Shown: positions 12,821 through 14,547 of the stretch, piece by piece
Layout of the letters: each line of letters starts with the position of its first letter
Numbering within the stretch: the first letter of the stretch is position 1
From: Alphaproteobacteria bacterium
Lineage (GTDB): Bacteria; Pseudomonadota; Alphaproteobacteria; RF32; CAG-239
Direction: 5' to 3'
Assembly (NCBI GenBank): GCA_020025875.1
Contig: JAHHRI010000033.1
Location: forward strand, 1 to 14,547
Length of the DNA: 14,547 bases
Program-made: the position numbers and the translations under genes
Notes under the pieces: generated by a model
Told to the model about the DNA's origin: nothing
What the model saw: the letters and a program-made list of their open reading frames with translations, nothing else
The model's database searches: none

Positions 12821-14407
12821 CTACCATGACTGGTAATACAAATTCCGCTTTTTATGACTTTCCTGTACAGTGTTGTTAACGTTTTCATTTATCCGTAAAG
12901 TTCTGATAATAAACGAATTTGGCTCACGAGATGTAAACACGGTATTTATTTTTTCGTATCCTACACCCTTATTAGTTAAAATATTGTGTAGCAAATTTAA
13001 TCTTTTTTGCTGCAATTCAAAAGAGCTGGTTCTGTCGATTCTGATTTCGAGAATGACATTGGGGGATTCTGTTACTTTATGAGCAAAAGCCTGTATCCAA
13101 CGTAGCGTGGTGCCGGATATTTCGGCTCTGCCCGGTTGGAACGAAAGCCTCATTTCTGCCGGCAAAATTTTGGCAGGTGCTTTTTCGCGACTGAAGGCGG
13201 AGAACAGTCCTCTGCGTTTTTTCGGTTTTTCTTCGTAGTCGCTTTCGCCTTCTTCGTCGGACATGGCTGTTTCTGTTTCGCCCGAGCCGCTGAACATCGA
13301 AGCCAAACTTTTTAACAGTCCGCCGCTTTTGGCGCTGCTGCCGGTATCGTCAACGTCAACGGCAACGGCTTCTTCTTCCTCATGCCGCTGTTTGTCTTTT
13401 TTGGAGGAAACCAGCTGCGGAGTCAGATTCTTATCGTTCATAATGTCTTCGGGAATCGGGATTAATATATTTTTGACCATCTCGGCAACCTGAACTTCTT
13501 TGCCTTCTTCCGCCATTTTTTCGGGGGTGCCGAGAGCTGCGCGAATTTCCGATTCGCTCATGCCTTTGTAAAAATTTTCGTCAAGCACATGGTTGTTTTT
13601 GGGGTTGCGAGTGCCTTTGGCCACCACCCACGGGCTTTCTTTTTCGTCGCTCTTGTCTTTGGCGCTCATTTCGTACCATTCCCGCGGGGCGGTTTGTGGC
13701 GTTTCCGTCAGTTGCTCAACGGCAATTTTATCAAGATTGACTTTCCCGCCGTCAGCCATGGCAATCTGATTGTCGGGGGCTTTGTCGGCAATTTCTACTT
13801 TTGCGTTAACGGCGCTGCTGCCAAATTCAAGCGGAATGGGCTCAATATCGGTCTGTTCGTTAAGGGTGGCAGCCAGTAACAGCGGTTCGGTTGTTTCTGC
13901 CGTAGGGGACTGTTCTTGCTCTGCCGAGAGCTGATTGTCCTTTTCCGTTGCCTTGTCCGCAACCGTATCGGTTGCTGTTACGTCGTTGCTTTCCGTCGCA
14001 AGAGCCACACTCTGCTCGGCAACAACAATTTTTTGTGCCGGCAATATCTGCGAGTCGGCAACGGCGGAAGAATATTCAAGAGGAATATCTGCGACCTCTT
14101 CGATCGAATTGATGCGGATACCTTCGTCCCCGTCATCAAAAACAAAAAGGTCTTTGTCGATAAAAATTTCTCTTTCCGCCGGCTTTGGCGCCAATGCCGC
14201 CAGCGAAAAAGTTTTTACCGGTGTTGAGGCAGAATAGTTGACCATCGGCGCTTCGTGCTGAAAAAAGAGCGCAACGTTCTTGTCGGGAATGGATATTTCT
14301 GCGTTTCTGTGCTTTTCGGGAACGGCAAACAAACCGTTAACTGCCCATATTGTGAACAGAGAAACGACAAAACTGTTAACAAATATTTTTAAAGTCTTTT
14401 TTCTCAT
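12821..14407 (-). CDS. Exported protein with acidic linker and OmpA-like C-terminus
   Basis: A 528-residue protein. The ATG at 14407 has GAGGGG 8 bases upstream and precedes a basic, hydrophobic signal or anchor (residues 2-28). The middle (about 30-400) is largely low-complexity, rich in Glu, Asp, Ala and Thr, with a repeated I-P-L-E-(Y/F)-x-S-(S)-A-V motif near 108 and 191 and a segment S-P-W-V-V-A near 258. The last 115 residues contain a folded unit (about 412-510) with L-S-F-Q-P-G-R-A-E-I, I-L-E-I-R-I-D and Q-Q-K-R-L-N-L-L, the shape of an OmpA-like peptidoglycan-binding domain. The spacing between its Asp and Arg is shorter than in OmpA, so peptidoglycan binding is uncertain. It is the first gene of the cluster, 79 bases before the TcpQ-like gene, and may anchor the pilus machine to the cell wall. 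No exact family recognised. Confidence 0.75.
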   Translation of the reverse strand: MRKKTLKIFVNSFVVSLFTIWAVNGLFAVPEKHRNAEISIPDKNVALFFQHEAPMVNYSASTPVKTFSLAALAPKPAEREIFIDKDLFVFDDGDEGIRINSIEEVADIPLEYSSAVADSQILPAQKIVVAEQSVALATESNDVTATDTVADKATEKDNQLSAEQEQSPTAETTEPLLLAATLNEQTDIEPIPLEFGSSAVNAKVEIADKAPDNQIAMADGGKVNLDKIAVEQLTETPQTAPREWYEMSAKDKSDEKESPWVVAKGTRNPKNNHVLDENFYKGMSESEIRAALGTPEKMAEEGKEVQVAEMVKNILIPIPEDIMNDKNLTPQLVSSKKDKQRHEEEEAVAVDVDDTGSSAKSGGLLKSLASMFSGSGETETAMSDEEGESDYEEKPKKRRGLFSAFSREKAPAKILPAEMRLSFQPGRAEISGTTLRWIQAFAHKVTESPNVILEIRIDRTSSFELQQKRLNLLHNILTNKGVGYEKINTVFTSREPNSFIIRTLRINENVNNTVQESHKKRNLYYQSW

Positions 14408-14430
14408 AAACTTGACCCCTCTAATGGTTA

Positions 14431-14459
14431 ACAATAAATTAAAATATGAGAATTGGCAA
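14431..14459 (-). promoter_or_regulatory. Candidate promoter of the pilus operon
   Basis: The minus strand carries TTGCCA (14459-14454), a 17-base spacer and TATTGT (14436-14431), a moderate sigma-70 match in AT-rich DNA upstream of the first gene. Transcription would start near 14424, about 17 bases before the ATG, which leaves just enough room for the GAGGGG ribosome site. Other AT-rich hexamers nearby could serve instead. Confidence 0.35.
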
Positions 14460-14547
14460 GTATATTATTTGTTGAAAATTAAATTTTAACGCTTTTTTTT
14501 CTCATTGACGGAGAGGAATTAAACGGTGCCGTGCAACGGAACATATA

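Noticed and set aside
1..14547. tRNA or rRNA genes, CRISPR array, insertion sequence or transposase
   Set aside because: No cloverleaf-like segment, regularly spaced repeats, terminal inverted repeats or transposase motifs were seen on either strand.
14505..14547. Possible start of a plus-strand gene at the right edge (GGAGAGG followed by GTG)
   Set aside because: Only a few codons would be visible and the apparent ribosome site is part of the repeated 12-mer; not enough sequence to support a gene.

Overview
The window carries a type IV pilus (type IVb, R64 thin-pilus-like) biogenesis locus in which every gene I can support lies on the minus strand, so the locus reads from right to left. Gram-negative origin is clear from a lipoprotein secretin and its companion lipoprotein. 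The pilins share a G/RSMVE-type start followed by a very conserved hydrophobic helix; I associate this start with uncultured, probably gut-associated Alphaproteobacteria. That taxonomic idea is recollection, not something the sequence proves.

Layout from right to left: (1) 14407-12821, an exported protein with a long acidic linker and an OmpA-like C-terminus; (2) 12741-12052, a lipoprotein with a TcpQ-type C-terminus (PilL-like position); (3) 12065-10440, PilN secretin lipoprotein; (4) 10409-9138, PilO; (5) 9148-7661, a very long coiled-coil PilP; (6) an in-frame, truncated duplicate of the start of pilQ (7651-7508); (7) 7457-5796, PilQ assembly ATPase; (8) 5753-4629, PilR inner-membrane platform; (9) 4627-4079, a pilin-like protein that lacks a prepilin cleavage site; (10) 3976-3368, the probable major pilin PilS, with its own predicted promoter and a strong terminator. 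After a gene-free gap come (11) 3055-2699, a small membrane protein, (12) 2689-950, an OpgB/LtaS-type phosphoglycerol transferase, and (13) 777-199, a second, cysteine-richer pilin. The left 126 bases hold a purine-rich direct repeat.

How the parts fit: PilQ would power assembly, PilR would be the membrane platform, PilO and PilP would link the inner machinery to the PilN secretin with the TcpQ-like lipoprotein as its partner, and the two cleaved pilins plus the uncleaved pilin-like protein would form or prime the fibre. Gene order TcpQ/PilL-N-O-P-Q-R-(pilin-like)-S matches R64 closely, but no prepilin peptidase (PilU), lytic transglycosylase (PilT) or PilV adhesin is visible, so at least the peptidase must lie elsewhere. 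The most interesting points are the uncleavable pilin paralogue, the lipid-dependent transferase placed between two pilin genes (possible pilin modification), and the tandem duplication at the pilP-pilQ junction that left a 47-codon reading frame.
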